Notes under the pieces: model-generated | Databases searched by the model: none | What the model was told of the DNA's origin: nothing | What the model saw: the letters and a program-made list of their open reading frames with translations, nothing else | Part shown: positions 1-6,541 of the stretch, piece by piece | How positions within the stretch are numbered: the stretch's first letter is position 1 | Layout of the letters: every line of letters begins with the position of its first letter | Program-made: the position numbers and the translations under genes | Assembly (NCBI GenBank): GCA_038320555.1 | Contig: JBBQEJ010000192.1 | Location: 1 to 9,535 of the forward strand | Source of the DNA: JALZOC01 sp038320555 | Lineage (GTDB): Bacteria > Acidobacteriota > Vicinamibacteria > Vicinamibacterales > 2-12-FULL-66-21 | DNA: 9,535 nt | Reading direction: 5' to 3'

Positions 1-2007
1 CAGCCGCACGATTTTTCCAATCGCATCTTCTCCAGCGAAATACCGTGCGGCCGCCGCCTGATTGAGAATCACGACGGGCTCACTGTTCTGGCTATCGTCT
101 TCTGTAAAGAACCGGCCCTTTGCCAGCGGCACCTTGATGGCCCTGAAGTAGTCCGGCGAAATCTGATTGAAATCGATGTCTGTACTCCTCGGGAGTTCCC
201 GGCCCGGAATCCCGAAATCCATGGTCCGCAGGTCTCCGCGCAGCGGCAATCCGCCGCCGAGAAGCGACGCAACCTCTACACCGGGGATTGCGCGAACCCG
301 GTCGAGAACATTCACGAGCAGTTGACGATTGCGCTGCGATGCTTGCTCAACATTGGTTGGCGCCTCGAGGACGCGCACCCAAACCGTCAGGACATCGTGA
401 TGATCCAGGCCGAGATCGACATTTATCAGTCGAGCAAAACTGGCGAGGAACAGCCCCGACCCCACGAGAAGCACGACCGCCAGCGCCACCTCTGCGACAA
501 CGAACGTTGCGCGAAGCGCATTCGTACGAGTGCTGGCCGTCGTCGTACGCTCGCCCTGACTGAGCGCGCTCGCCACTGTCGGACGCGAGAACTGCGCCAC
601 GGGCGCCATGCCGAAGGCGAGGCCGGTCAGAATAGCGACGATCCCCGTCAAGGCGAGCACTCGCAGATCGACGGCGATCGTGGCCGCACGCGGGACCTCT
701 GCAGGTATGACGGCCCGCAGGATATCGACTCCCCACCAGGCCAACGCTGCGCCAAGTGCCGCTCCCGCCAGGGACAATATGAGACTCTCCATCAGCAGCA
801 TCCGCGACAAGTCCCACCGCGAGGCACCGAGCGCGGCTCGGATTCCGAGCTCGCGCGTACGAGTGGTCGCGCGCACGAGCATCAGGTTAGCGAGGTTGAC
901 ACACGCAATAAGGAGGACACACGAGACCGCGCCAAGCAGCATGAGCATCCACGTGCGTACTCCGCGCGTCACGAAGCTGTGCAGCGTCTCGACCTTCGCC
1001 ACGCGGTCCGTAAACCACCTGGGGGTTTCGGCCGCGAGGCTCGCGGTGATCTGGTCCATCCGCGCCTGCGCCTGTTCGATCGACACGCCATCGCGAAGCC
1101 GGCCGACGACGTGGAGGTTGTAGCCGAAGCTGTTTCCGCGTACGCGATCGTCGGCGGTGAAGACGTTCGGGATCCACATGTCGACGGTTTCCCTGCCGAG
1201 GAAATACGTATCGACCGGGTACGAGAAGCCCCGCGGCATCACACCGACGATCTCGAACGACGCGAGCTGGCCCGGCAGATGCGTACCCATGACATCGGGG
1301 GCTCCACCGAACCGTCGCTGCCAGAGCCCATAACTGATCAGTGCCACGTGCGCGACTTCGACTTCGTTCTCAGCGGAAAACGCGCGCCCCAGGAGAGGGG
1401 GAGTTCCCAGCACGGAGAAAAAATCCGCTGTTACGCGCTGGGCGCGCAGGGTTTCCGGGAGCGCGTCGCCCTGCCGCTTCAGGCTGATCTCGGCGTAGCC
1501 CACGGCGGCGAGACCCGTGAAGACGTCCTGTCGATCCCGCCAATCGAGAAAGTTCTGTGGCGCGACCCGCATCGAGTCGAACGGGCTGTCCTTCGAGAAT
1601 TCGCCGACCGCGACGAGCCGATCGCTCTCGCCAAACGGCAATGGACGCAGAATGACGGCGTCCACCACCGAAAAGATGGCCGTCGTCGCACCGATGCTGA
1701 GCGTCAGGACCGTAAGCGCCACGGTCGTGAACGCCGGCGTCGCTCGCAGCGAACGCACGGCATGGCGGGTGTCGCGCCAGAGCAGGTCTGGCCAGATCGT
1801 CCGCACATCGCGCACGGCTTCCGTGGTCTGCGCGATGCCGCCCAGATCGCGCAGGGCCATTCGTCTCGCTTCGCCCGGGGGTACTCCGCGGGCAACGTGG
1901 GCCTCGATTTCCTGCTCGACGTGAAAGCGCAGTTCGTCGTCGACCTCGGCACTGATCTTGCGCCGCCGAGCGATGCCGCGAACGAATGCGACGAGCGGTT
2001 CGAACAT
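1..2007 (-). CDS. ADOP-family FtsX/MacB-like permease, 3' end cut by window edge
   Basis: The minus frame is open without a stop from ATG 2005-2007 to base 1 (669 codons). Residues ~20-60 form the charged ADOP N-terminal segment (DDELRFHVEQEIEAHV, then ALRDLGG). A first membrane helix is at ~95-120 (LTLSIGATTAIFSVVDAVIL). A MacB-type periplasmic domain follows. The first FtsX core has helices near 354-377, 404-428 and 450-467, with the cytoplasmic RTRELGIRAALGAS motif between the first two, and then a helix at ~501-525. After that begins the second periplasmic domain. This is the duplicated architecture of acidobacterial duplicated orphan permeases, which lack their own ATPase; members are usually a little over 800 residues, so the second FtsX core lies left of the window. 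The substrate is unknown; macrolide export, lipoprotein release and similar roles are only family-level guesses. AGGGG about 7 nt upstream of ATG can serve as ribosome binding site. padR sits 38 bases upstream on the same strand, the usual partner. Confidence 0.93.
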   Translation of the reverse strand, partial: MFEPLVAFVRGIARRRKISAEVDDELRFHVEQEIEAHVARGVPPGEARRMALRDLGGIAQTTEAVRDVRTIWPDLLWRDTRHAVRSLRATPAFTTVALTVLTLSIGATTAIFSVVDAVILRPLPFGESDRLVAVGEFSKDSPFDSMRVAPQNFLDWRDRQDVFTGLAAVGYAEISLKRQGDALPETLRAQRVTADFFSVLGTPPLLGRAFSAENEVEVAHVALISYGLWQRRFGGAPDVMGTHLPGQLASFEIVGVMPRGFSYPVDTYFLGRETVDMWIPNVFTADDRVRGNSFGYNLHVVGRLRDGVSIEQAQARMDQITASLAAETPRWFTDRVAKVETLHSFVTRGVRTWMLMLLGAVSCVLLIACVNLANLMLVRATTRTRELGIRAALGASRWDLSRMLLMESLILSLAGAALGAALAWWGVDILRAVIPAEVPRAATIAVDLRVLALTGIVAILTGLAFGMAPVAQFSRPTVASALSQGERTTTASTRTNALRATFVVAEVALAVVLLVGSGLFLASFARLINVDLGLDHHDVLTVWVRVLEAPTNVEQASQRNRQLLVNVLDRVRAIPGVEVASLLGGGLPLRGDLRTMDFGIPGRELPRSTDIDFNQISPDYFRAIKVPLAKGRFFTEDDSQNSEPVVILNQAAAARYFAGEDAIGKIVRL

Positions 2008-2025
2008 CCCTGAACCCCTGCGCCG

Positions 2026-2053
2026 TTAGCGCTAATATTCGGGCTTCAGCCCG
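2026..2053 (-). repeat. Palindrome plus hairpin between padR and permease
   Basis: Two dyads are packed together. TTAGCGCTAA (2026-2035) is a perfect 10-bp palindrome. CGGGCT..AGCCCG (2040-2053) is a perfect inverted repeat with a 2-nt centre, realistically a 5-bp stem with a 4-nt loop. The second contains the padR stop codon (2046-2048). There is no T-tract, so a classical terminator is not shown. It may tune read-through or mRNA stability between padR and the permease. That role is inference. Confidence 0.5.
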
Positions 2054-2372
2054 ACTGCAGAATCCGCTTGATCGAAAGCGCGAAGTGCTCCCAGCTGGCG
2101 GTCTCGGCGTCCAGCCGACGGCGGCCCGCCGGCGTCAGTTTGTAGACCCGGGCACGCCGATTGTTCTCGGATGCGGTCATTTCGGACTCGACGTCGCCGC
2201 CCAGTTCGAGCCGATGCAGCGCCGGGTACAACGACCCCTGGCTCGCGTTCAGCCCATCGCGGGAAATTTGCCGAATACGGTTGGCGATACCCCAGCCGTG
2301 ATTGGGGCCGAGTTTCAGGATCTTGAGAATCAGCAGGTCCAGCGTGCCCTGCAGGAGATCGGTTTTCGGCAC
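2046..2372 (-). CDS. PadR-family winged-helix transcriptional regulator
   Basis: This is a 108-residue PadR regulator, a dimeric DNA-binding repressor type. The winged helix-turn-helix covers nearly the whole protein: DLLQGTLDLLILKIL at 5-19, HGWGIANRI at 25-33, the recognition segment GSLYPALHRLE at 46-56, and the wing ending in YKLTPAGRRRL at 77-87. It lacks the long C-terminal helical domain of larger PadR proteins, so it belongs to the short subgroup. I chose GTG at 2370-2372 because the homologous part starts there (MPKTDLLQGTL), GAGAGG lies 5 nt upstream, and a promoter ends just before it. The frame stays open upstream to 2564, but that part overlaps the 3' end of the permease gene and has no domain. 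The ADOP gene follows by 38 bases, so the pair is probably co-transcribed and self-regulated. The ligand is unknown. Confidence 0.93.
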   Translation of the reverse strand: MPKTDLLQGTLDLLILKILKLGPNHGWGIANRIRQISRDGLNASQGSLYPALHRLELGGDVESEMTASENNRRARVYKLTPAGRRRLDAETASWEHFALSIKRILQSG

Positions 2373-2385
2373 AGCGTCCTCTCGC

Positions 2386-2422
2386 CCTCCGAGGGGAAGT
2401 ATGGAAGTCTTTCTCTCGGAGG
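2386..2422. promoter_or_regulatory. Inverted repeat at padR promoter, candidate PadR operator
   Basis: CCTCCGAG (2386-2393) and CTCGGAGG (2415-2422) are a perfect 8-bp inverted repeat with 21 bp between them. One arm overlaps the end of the -35 box and the other the predicted transcription start, so the pair brackets the -10 box. PadR proteins commonly repress their own promoter through such dyads. Binding here is inference. Confidence 0.45.
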
Positions 2423-2426
2423 TCAA
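2398..2426 (-). promoter_or_regulatory. Predicted sigma-70 promoter of padR-ADOP
   Basis: On the minus strand TTGACC (2426-2421, 5 of 6 to consensus) is followed by a 17-bp spacer and CATACT (2403-2398, 4 of 6). Transcription would start near 2391, about 18 nt before the GTG start. This spacing fits a promoter dedicated to padR and the permease behind it. The prediction is from sequence only. Confidence 0.6.
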
Positions 2427-2466
2427 GAGGAAAGTTTTCAGGCCGGGAAACGCGGAAGCCACCCCT

Positions 2467-3954
2467 TCACAATTGGCGGGTACGAAGACCGCTGTTCCTG
2501 TGTCCATATACGAAGTACAGCAGGAGCCCGATGGCAAGCCAGACGCCGAACCGTTCCCAGGCATGCGTGGGGAGGCCGATCATCGTGTAGATGCACGCGG
2601 CGGCGCCGAGGACGGCGACGGGCCAGACGAAGGGGACGCGGAAGGGACGCGGGCGATCGGGATCCTTGTAGCGCAGGACCAGGACCCCAACGCAGACGAT
2701 CGCGAACGCGGCGAGCGTGCCGATGTTGGTCAGGTCGTAGATCTCGTTCTCGTCCATCACCAGGCCGCCCAGTGCGACGACAAGACCGGTGACGACGGTC
2801 GTGATGTGGGGCGTCCGGTACTTCGGATGAATCTTCGAGGCCCATGCGGGAAGCAGCCCGTCGCGCGCCATCGCCAGGAATATGCGCGGCTGCCCGTACT
2901 GGAAGACCAGCAGGACCGCGCTCAGCGAGACGACCGCGCCGAACGAGACGATCCAGCTTGCGGTCGGCATGCCGGCGACCACGAGCGCGCGCGCTAAGGG
3001 ATCCGACGCCTTGAGCTGTTGATACGGCACCAGGCCGGTCGCGACGATGCCGACGATGACGTAGATGAACGTACAGATCGCCAGGCCGCCAAGGATGCCG
3101 ATCGGCATGTTGCGCTGCGGATTCTTTGTTTCTTCCGCCGCGGTTGAAATCGCGTCGAAGCCGATGTAGGCGAAGAAGACAATCGCCGCGCCCTGATGAA
3201 TGCCAGCCCACCCGTTCGGCGCGAACGGTCTGTAGTTGGCCGGATCGATGTGCATGCCGCCGAGCACGACGAAGAAGCTCAGGACCAGCAGCTTCACCAC
3301 GACCATGATGTTGTTGGCGCGTGCGCTCTCGCGGACGCCGATGTACAGCAGCCACGTGATCGCGAGCACGATTGCCGCGGCAGGCAGGTTCAGCAATATC
3401 GGGATGCCGGCGAAACGTGGCGCGGTCTGCAGCAGGGCGTGGACGGCCGGGTCGCTGCTGAGCAGCGCCGTGCGATAGCCGTGCGTCAGCCATGCGGGCG
3501 CCGTCAATCCGAATCCCGAAAGGAGCGACATGAAATACCCGCTCCACGCAATCGCAACCGCGATGTTGCCGACCGCGTACTCGAGGATCAGGTCCCAGCC
3601 GATGATCCAGGCGATCAGTTCACCGAGCGTGGCGTACGAGTACGCGTAGGCGCTCCCCGCCTGCGGAATCATCGAGGCGAGCTCGGCGTAGCAGAGCGCC
3701 GCGAGGCCGCAGACGATGCCGAGAAGGATGAAGGACAGGACCAGCGCCGGGCCCGCGCCGTATCGAACCACCTCGCCGCTCGGGAGCACCTCGCCGGCCG
3801 CCGCGGTGCCGATGGACGAGAAGATCCCCGCGCCGATGACGGCGCCGATGGCGAGCATGATCAGATCGCCGGCGCCGAGCACGCGCTTGAGGGTATGCGC
3901 GCTCTCGGGCAGCAGGTCAGAGATGGCTTTGCGCCGGAACAGCTGACTACTCAT
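2467..3954 (-). CDS. APC-superfamily amino acid permease, CAT/YfnA-like
   Basis: This 495-residue inner-membrane protein has about 12 hydrophobic helices. The APC signature of helix 1 is AIGAVIGAGIFSSIG (35-49). Helix 3 region has CYAELASMIPQAGSAYAY (88-105). The helix 6 region has FAYIGFDAISTAAEETKNPQ (261-280) then MPIGI. MARDGLLP (362-369) follows helix 8. These are the hallmarks of proton-coupled cationic or general amino acid permeases (CAT, YfnA). The exact amino acid cannot be read from sequence. The start at 3952-3954 is chosen because MSSQLFRRKAISDLL matches the usual cytoplasmic N-terminus. The frame continues upstream to an ATG at 4047, but those 31 residues are only translated heptamer repeat. 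No Shine-Dalgarno is visible before 3954; the 7-bp array begins only 10 nt upstream. The gene probably stands alone, since hairpin element 4157-4219 separates it from the propeller gene. Confidence 0.93.
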   Translation of the reverse strand: MSSQLFRRKAISDLLPESAHTLKRVLGAGDLIMLAIGAVIGAGIFSSIGTAAAGEVLPSGEVVRYGAGPALVLSFILLGIVCGLAALCYAELASMIPQAGSAYAYSYATLGELIAWIIGWDLILEYAVGNIAVAIAWSGYFMSLLSGFGLTAPAWLTHGYRTALLSSDPAVHALLQTAPRFAGIPILLNLPAAAIVLAITWLLYIGVRESARANNIMVVVKLLVLSFFVVLGGMHIDPANYRPFAPNGWAGIHQGAAIVFFAYIGFDAISTAAEETKNPQRNMPIGILGGLAICTFIYVIVGIVATGLVPYQQLKASDPLARALVVAGMPTASWIVSFGAVVSLSAVLLVFQYGQPRIFLAMARDGLLPAWASKIHPKYRTPHITTVVTGLVVALGGLVMDENEIYDLTNIGTLAAFAIVCVGVLVLRYKDPDRPRPFRVPFVWPVAVLGAAACIYTMIGLPTHAWERFGVWLAIGLLLYFVYGHRNSGLRTRQL

Positions 3955-3964
3955 GGTCAATAAA

Positions 3965-4123
3965 TTCGCGGTTCGCGACTCGGTTCGCGGTTCGCGGTTC
4001 GCGACTCGCAGCTCGCGACTTGCGCTTCGCGGCTCGCGAACTGGCAATCGGTAGCTGGTAGCTGGTAGCTAGCGACTGGCGACTGGCAACTGGCAACTGG
4101 CAACTGGCAACTGGCAACTGGTA
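3965..4123. repeat. Heptanucleotide tandem array, about 23 units
   Basis: The region is built of 7-bp units read on the plus strand. The left part is TTCGCGG/TTCGCGA/CTCGCGA (3965-4039). The right part is ACTGGCA with GCTGGTA variants (4040-4123), including five identical ACTGGCA units at 4082-4116. From 3984 to 4123 the 7-bp phase is unbroken (20 units); one 5-bp remnant (3979-3983) shifts phase near the left end. The array covers most of the space upstream of the amino acid permease and ends 10 nt from its ATG. Translations through it give repeats such as QLPVASC or NREPRTA, which are not real proteins. It resembles the short tandem heptamer repeats known in cyanobacteria and other genomes. 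Confidence 0.9.
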
Positions 4124-4156
4124 GTGGAGCGTATCCGTCGCCGCGGTGGTAATCAA

Positions 4157-4219
4157 GCCACGGACGAACACAGACGGACACGGAGCCGGCCCTGTGTGCC
4201 GTCCGCGTGTATCCGTGGC
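4157..4219. repeat. 63-bp imperfect inverted repeat, REP-like hairpin
   Basis: GCCACGGA (4157-4164) pairs exactly with TCCGTGGC (4212-4219). Inside, the arms stay complementary in blocks (GACGG at 4173-4177 with CCGTC at 4199-4203; ACAC-type blocks) and meet at a short GCCGGCC centre (4185-4191). The left arm itself contains an ACGGAC-GAACAC-type repeat. It starts one base after the stop codon of the TIG/propeller gene and could end its transcript, though there is no T-tract. Similar CCACGGA-type hairpins recur in environmental genomes; that recurrence here is untested. Confidence 0.65.
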
Positions 4220-4220
4220 C

Positions 4221-5243
4221 TCAAGAGTGGCGGCGGGCCGCGGGGCTGTCCGCGAAGCGGTACACGGTATCGCTCGACGCCAGGACGAAACCGCCGCGCG
4301 GATCGAAGGCCAGCCCGATCAACGCCCCGCCCGAGACCACCTGTTCGGCCTCGGCCGGGCTATCCATCGGCAGCCGATAAACGCCGCTCGTCCCGGCGAG
4401 CGCGTCCACGACGTACAGATCCCCCAGCGAATCGAAGGCGAGTCCCTGCGGCCGGCCGAAGCCGTCGTGAAAGACGTCGACGAGGCCGCCCGGCGACACT
4501 CGGTACACGCAGTCGCGCGCGCCGAGCGTGGGGGCGGTCACGTACAGCCAGCCGTCGGGTCCGAACGCGAGATGGAACGCGGCGACGCTCGGCGGGATGC
4601 TCGCAAATACCGACGCGCGTCCATCGCGGACGCGAAGAATCGCGCCGGACCGATCGCCCACAAACAGCGTGCCGTCCGCGGAAAACGCGATGCCGCAGGC
4701 GACGCCGAGATCGGTCGCGACAGTGGAGACGCTTCCGTCCTCGTCGATGCGGTGGACGCTGCCGTCGAACCGGCTCGACACGTGCAGCGCGCCGTCGGGT
4801 CCGAACGCCAGCGACGTGGGATTGGCCAGGTCGGCGACAAACGGCTCGCGCGAGCCGTCGGGCCGCACGATGAAAACCGCGACCGGGCCCTGCTGGCCCC
4901 GCGAACCGCTGAACGTGACATAGACGTTGCCCGCGGCATCTATCGCCGGACTGTCCACCTGATGAAGCCCGGTCGCCAGCGGGGCGCCGATGTCGACATA
5001 GGCCGTCTCCCCGGGAACCTCCGCGAGACGCACCGTCGTGTGGCCACCGTCGAGCCCGCCGGGCACGATCGCGGTCAGCTCGGTGGACGAGGCGCTGGCA
5101 AGGCGGGCCGGACTGCCGCCGATGAACAGGTGCGGAAGGACCGGATCGACGGCAAATCCTGTCCCCTCGATCGTCACGTACCCTCCCTCCACGGCCCAGA
5201 GCGGGCGGACCGCGGAAATGCGGGACGAGATGGAAGTGGTCAT
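4221..5243 (-). CDS. TIG-domain plus six-bladed NHL/SMP-30-like propeller protein
   Basis: This 340-residue protein has two parts. Residues ~8-86 form an IPT/TIG immunoglobulin-like domain (SAVRPLWAVEGGYVTIEGTGF, then a glycine-rich VPGGLDGGHTTVRL). Residues ~95-335 form six propeller repeats with the core pattern hydrophobic-A-F-x-x-x-G-x-hydrophobic-Y/V-V: DAAGNVYVT, LAFGPDGALHVSS, IAFSADGTLFVGD, LAFGPDGWLYVTA, LAFDSLGDLYVVD, LAFDPRGGFVLAS. This matches NHL or SMP-30/gluconolactonase-like propellers. No signal peptide is visible, so a cytosolic location is likely unless the start is wrong. Catalytic lactonase activity is not demonstrable; a binding or scaffold role is equally possible. The start at 5241-5243 has no strong ribosome binding site. 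The HNH gene ends 69 bases upstream on the same strand, suggesting co-transcription. Confidence 0.85.
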   Translation of the reverse strand: MTTSISSRISAVRPLWAVEGGYVTIEGTGFAVDPVLPHLFIGGSPARLASASSTELTAIVPGGLDGGHTTVRLAEVPGETAYVDIGAPLATGLHQVDSPAIDAAGNVYVTFSGSRGQQGPVAVFIVRPDGSREPFVADLANPTSLAFGPDGALHVSSRFDGSVHRIDEDGSVSTVATDLGVACGIAFSADGTLFVGDRSGAILRVRDGRASVFASIPPSVAAFHLAFGPDGWLYVTAPTLGARDCVYRVSPGGLVDVFHDGFGRPQGLAFDSLGDLYVVDALAGTSGVYRLPMDSPAEAEQVVSGGALIGLAFDPRGGFVLASSDTVYRFADSPAARRHS

Positions 5244-5246
5244 CGA

Positions 5247-5276
5247 GATGGTTTCAGCGACGGTGGTTTCAACGGA
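5247..5276. repeat. Imperfect 15-bp direct repeat before the TIG/propeller gene
   Basis: Two adjacent 15-bp copies (5247-5261 and 5262-5276) match at 11 of 15 positions and share GGTTTCA exactly (5250-5256 and 5265-5271). They lie 4 to 33 bases upstream of the start codon. Such a short, inexact repeat may be chance; a translation or regulator role is not shown. Confidence 0.35.
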
Positions 5277-5312
5277 GAACGTCCGGCGCGTGGCGCGGGG
5301 ACGTGGCTGACC

Positions 5313-5846
5313 CTAACTGTTGTCGAGCTCCATGTTCCAGTAGAAGTAATCGCGCCAGCTGTCCGGTGCGTTCTTGAGGCCAACGGTGATCCGGATTGCC
5401 GGCGCCTTGTCGGGACGTTTGGGCACACGTATCAGGTGCATGCCGGCTTCGGCCGGCGTGCGCCCGCCTTTCCTCCGATTGCACCTGATACAGCAGCTCA
5501 CGATGTTCGTCCAGTCCTTGCGGCCGCCCTGGGCGACCGGCACGACATGATCGAACGTCAACTCCGAGGTCGGAAACACCTCGCCGCAGTATTGGCACGA
5601 ATGATTGTCGCGCGCGTAGATGTTCGCGCGCGAAAACGGCACGTAGTCGATGTGGCGCTTGATCTTGATATAGCGAAGCAGCCGGATGACCGACGGAAGC
5701 TTGAAGCTGAAGGATACCGACCGCACTTCGCGGTCGTACACAGAAATGACCTCGACCTTCCCCTGGCACCAAAGGGTCATCGCCTTTTGCCAGTGGACGA
5801 CCTTGAGCGGCTCGTACGTGGCGTTGAGCAGGAGCGTTTGCTCCAT
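5313..5846 (-). CDS. HNH endonuclease family protein
   Basis: The protein is 177 residues from ATG 5844-5846, or 180 from ATG 5853-5855. In the 180-residue numbering a zinc ribbon is formed by C87-x2-C90 (SCQYCG) and C122-x2-C125. The HNH core lies between: FDHVVPVAQGG with D102-H103, W115-T-N117, then C122-I-R-C-N126-RRK. All expected ribbon and metal-site residues are present, so the nuclease fold looks intact. The N-terminal LLLNATYEPL segment and the compact size are typical of a widespread bacterial HNH family often annotated as McrA-like restriction endonucleases, though the true biological target is unknown. No methyltransferase or partner restriction gene is near, so a restriction system is not supported. 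I prefer the second ATG because the conserved MEQTLLLNATYEPL begins there; the predicted promoter leaves almost no leader for the first. It is probably co-transcribed with the propeller gene downstream. Confidence 0.88.
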   Translation of the reverse strand: MEQTLLLNATYEPLKVVHWQKAMTLWCQGKVEVISVYDREVRSVSFSFKLPSVIRLLRYIKIKRHIDYVPFSRANIYARDNHSCQYCGEVFPTSELTFDHVVPVAQGGRKDWTNIVSCCIRCNRRKGGRTPAEAGMHLIRVPKRPDKAPAIRITVGLKNAPDSWRDYFYWNMELDNS

Positions 5847-5858
5847 AAACCTCATCGT

Positions 5859-5887
5859 ATTCTGCCCGAGGCCGGCCGTTCTGTCAA
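5859..5887 (-). promoter_or_regulatory. Predicted sigma-70 promoter of the HNH gene
   Basis: On the minus strand a perfect TTGACA (5887-5882), a 17-bp spacer and CAGAAT (5864-5859, 4 of 6) form a promoter. The expected transcription start falls at about 5852-5855, on or beside the first ATG. The mRNA would be leaderless for that ATG, or would have a leader of only 5-9 nt for the ATG at 5846. Confidence 0.55.
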
Positions 5888-5991
5888 GGCCAGAAAGCGG
5901 ATAACAGGATTGTTTGCAAGGCTTTAGGCTCTTAGTGTTAGTCTTGGGGTGTCAGCCCTGTATCCGCGAGGCCGATAGTCCGGCTGGAACC

Positions 5992-6540
5992 ATGCGCCCT
6001 CCTTTCATCCTGATTCTCGTCTCGGCCGCGACGGCCTGCCTGACGGCCTGCGCAGCGACCGGGGCCGTTCCGCGCCCGTTTCCGACGCCGGCCCCGGCCC
6101 CCGTCGCGCCTCCGGAGCCCGGCGCCCCGGTCCCCTCCACGATCAGGGACGTTTCGGGCGACGGGTATGTAATCTCCGGCATGGCGTTGTCGCTGCAGGG
6201 CGCTCCTTACAGGAACGGCGGCAGCGAGCCGTCAGGGTTCGATTGCAGCGGGTTCGTCTGGTACGTCTTCGATCAGCATGGGGTCCCCCTGCCGCGGACG
6301 GTCACGGAGCAGTTTCAGATCGGCAGTCACGTCGACAAGGGGGACGTCCGGGCGGGCGATCTCCTGTTTTTCGACACCAGCGGCGCGGGATTCTCCGGGA
6401 CGCACGCGACGCACGTCGGGATCTCGATTGGCGGGGATGAATTCGTCCACGCGCCGAGCACGAAGGGACAGGTGCGGGTCGAGCGGCTGGGATCGGGTTA
6501 CTGGTCGGCGCGGTTCCTGGAAGCGCGGCGCGTCCTGTAG
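5992..6540 (+). CDS. NlpC/P60 cysteine peptidase, predicted lipoprotein
   Basis: This 182-residue protein starts with a lipoprotein signal: MR, a hydrophobic stretch (FILILVSAATA) and the lipobox LTAC with the lipidated cysteine at 20. A Pro-rich linker (~25-50) follows. The NlpC/P60 domain (~57-182) carries the catalytic cysteine in FDCSGFVWYVF (C85), the histidine in THVGISIGG (H141) and the third polar residue in FVHAP (H153). Enzymes of this family cut peptide stems of peptidoglycan, usually the gamma-D-Glu to diamino-acid bond; this one would act at the outer-membrane inner face. At this length it has no separate SH3 or LysM targeting domain. I chose ATG 5992 because the lipobox then lies at the right distance; an upstream TTG (5914) would bury the signal. 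No strong ribosome binding site or promoter is obvious in the 136-base gap shared with the divergent HNH gene. Confidence 0.93.
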   Translation: MRPPFILILVSAATACLTACAATGAVPRPFPTPAPAPVAPPEPGAPVPSTIRDVSGDGYVISGMALSLQGAPYRNGGSEPSGFDCSGFVWYVFDQHGVPLPRTVTEQFQIGSHVDKGDVRAGDLLFFDTSGAGFSGTHATHVGISIGGDEFVHAPSTKGQVRVERLGSGYWSARFLEARRVL

Positions 6541-6541
6541 T

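Noticed and set aside
322..2013. 563-codon open frame on the plus strand opposite the ADOP permease
   Set aside because: It is antisense to a clearly recognisable intact permease, its product is Arg/His/Asp-rich without any domain, and long antisense frames are normal in GC-rich codon usage.
2373..2564. Longer PadR protein starting at 2564
   Set aside because: The extra 64 residues overlap the permease 3' end and the padR promoter, have no domain, and the homologous N-terminus starts at the GTG at 2372.
2438..3547. 369-codon alternative minus frame inside the amino acid permease
   Set aside because: It is an out-of-frame shadow; the real frame shows all APC motifs and membrane helices.
3955..4047. 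31-residue N-terminal extension of the amino acid permease
   Set aside because: The residues are translated heptamers, unlike any permease N-terminus.
3965..4123. CRISPR array
   Set aside because: Units are 7 bp, directly adjacent, with no spacers and no cas genes nearby.
3947..4181. Two small frames giving QLPVASC and NREPRTA repeat peptides
   Set aside because: They only translate the 7-bp array; the same DNA gives such peptides in any frame.
5313..5855. HNH gene as part of a restriction system, group I intron or prophage
   Set aside because: No methyltransferase, intron, terminase or phage gene is nearby, and the protein belongs to a widespread chromosomal HNH type.
4146..5927. 593-codon open frame on the plus strand across the propeller and HNH genes
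   Set aside because: It is antisense to two real genes and their gap, and its low-complexity Arg/Asp-rich product matches no domain.
5914..5942. Plus-strand promoter TTGCAA-N17-GTTAGT for the NlpC/P60 gene
   Set aside because: The -10 box matches at only 3 of 6 positions; too weak to list as a feature.
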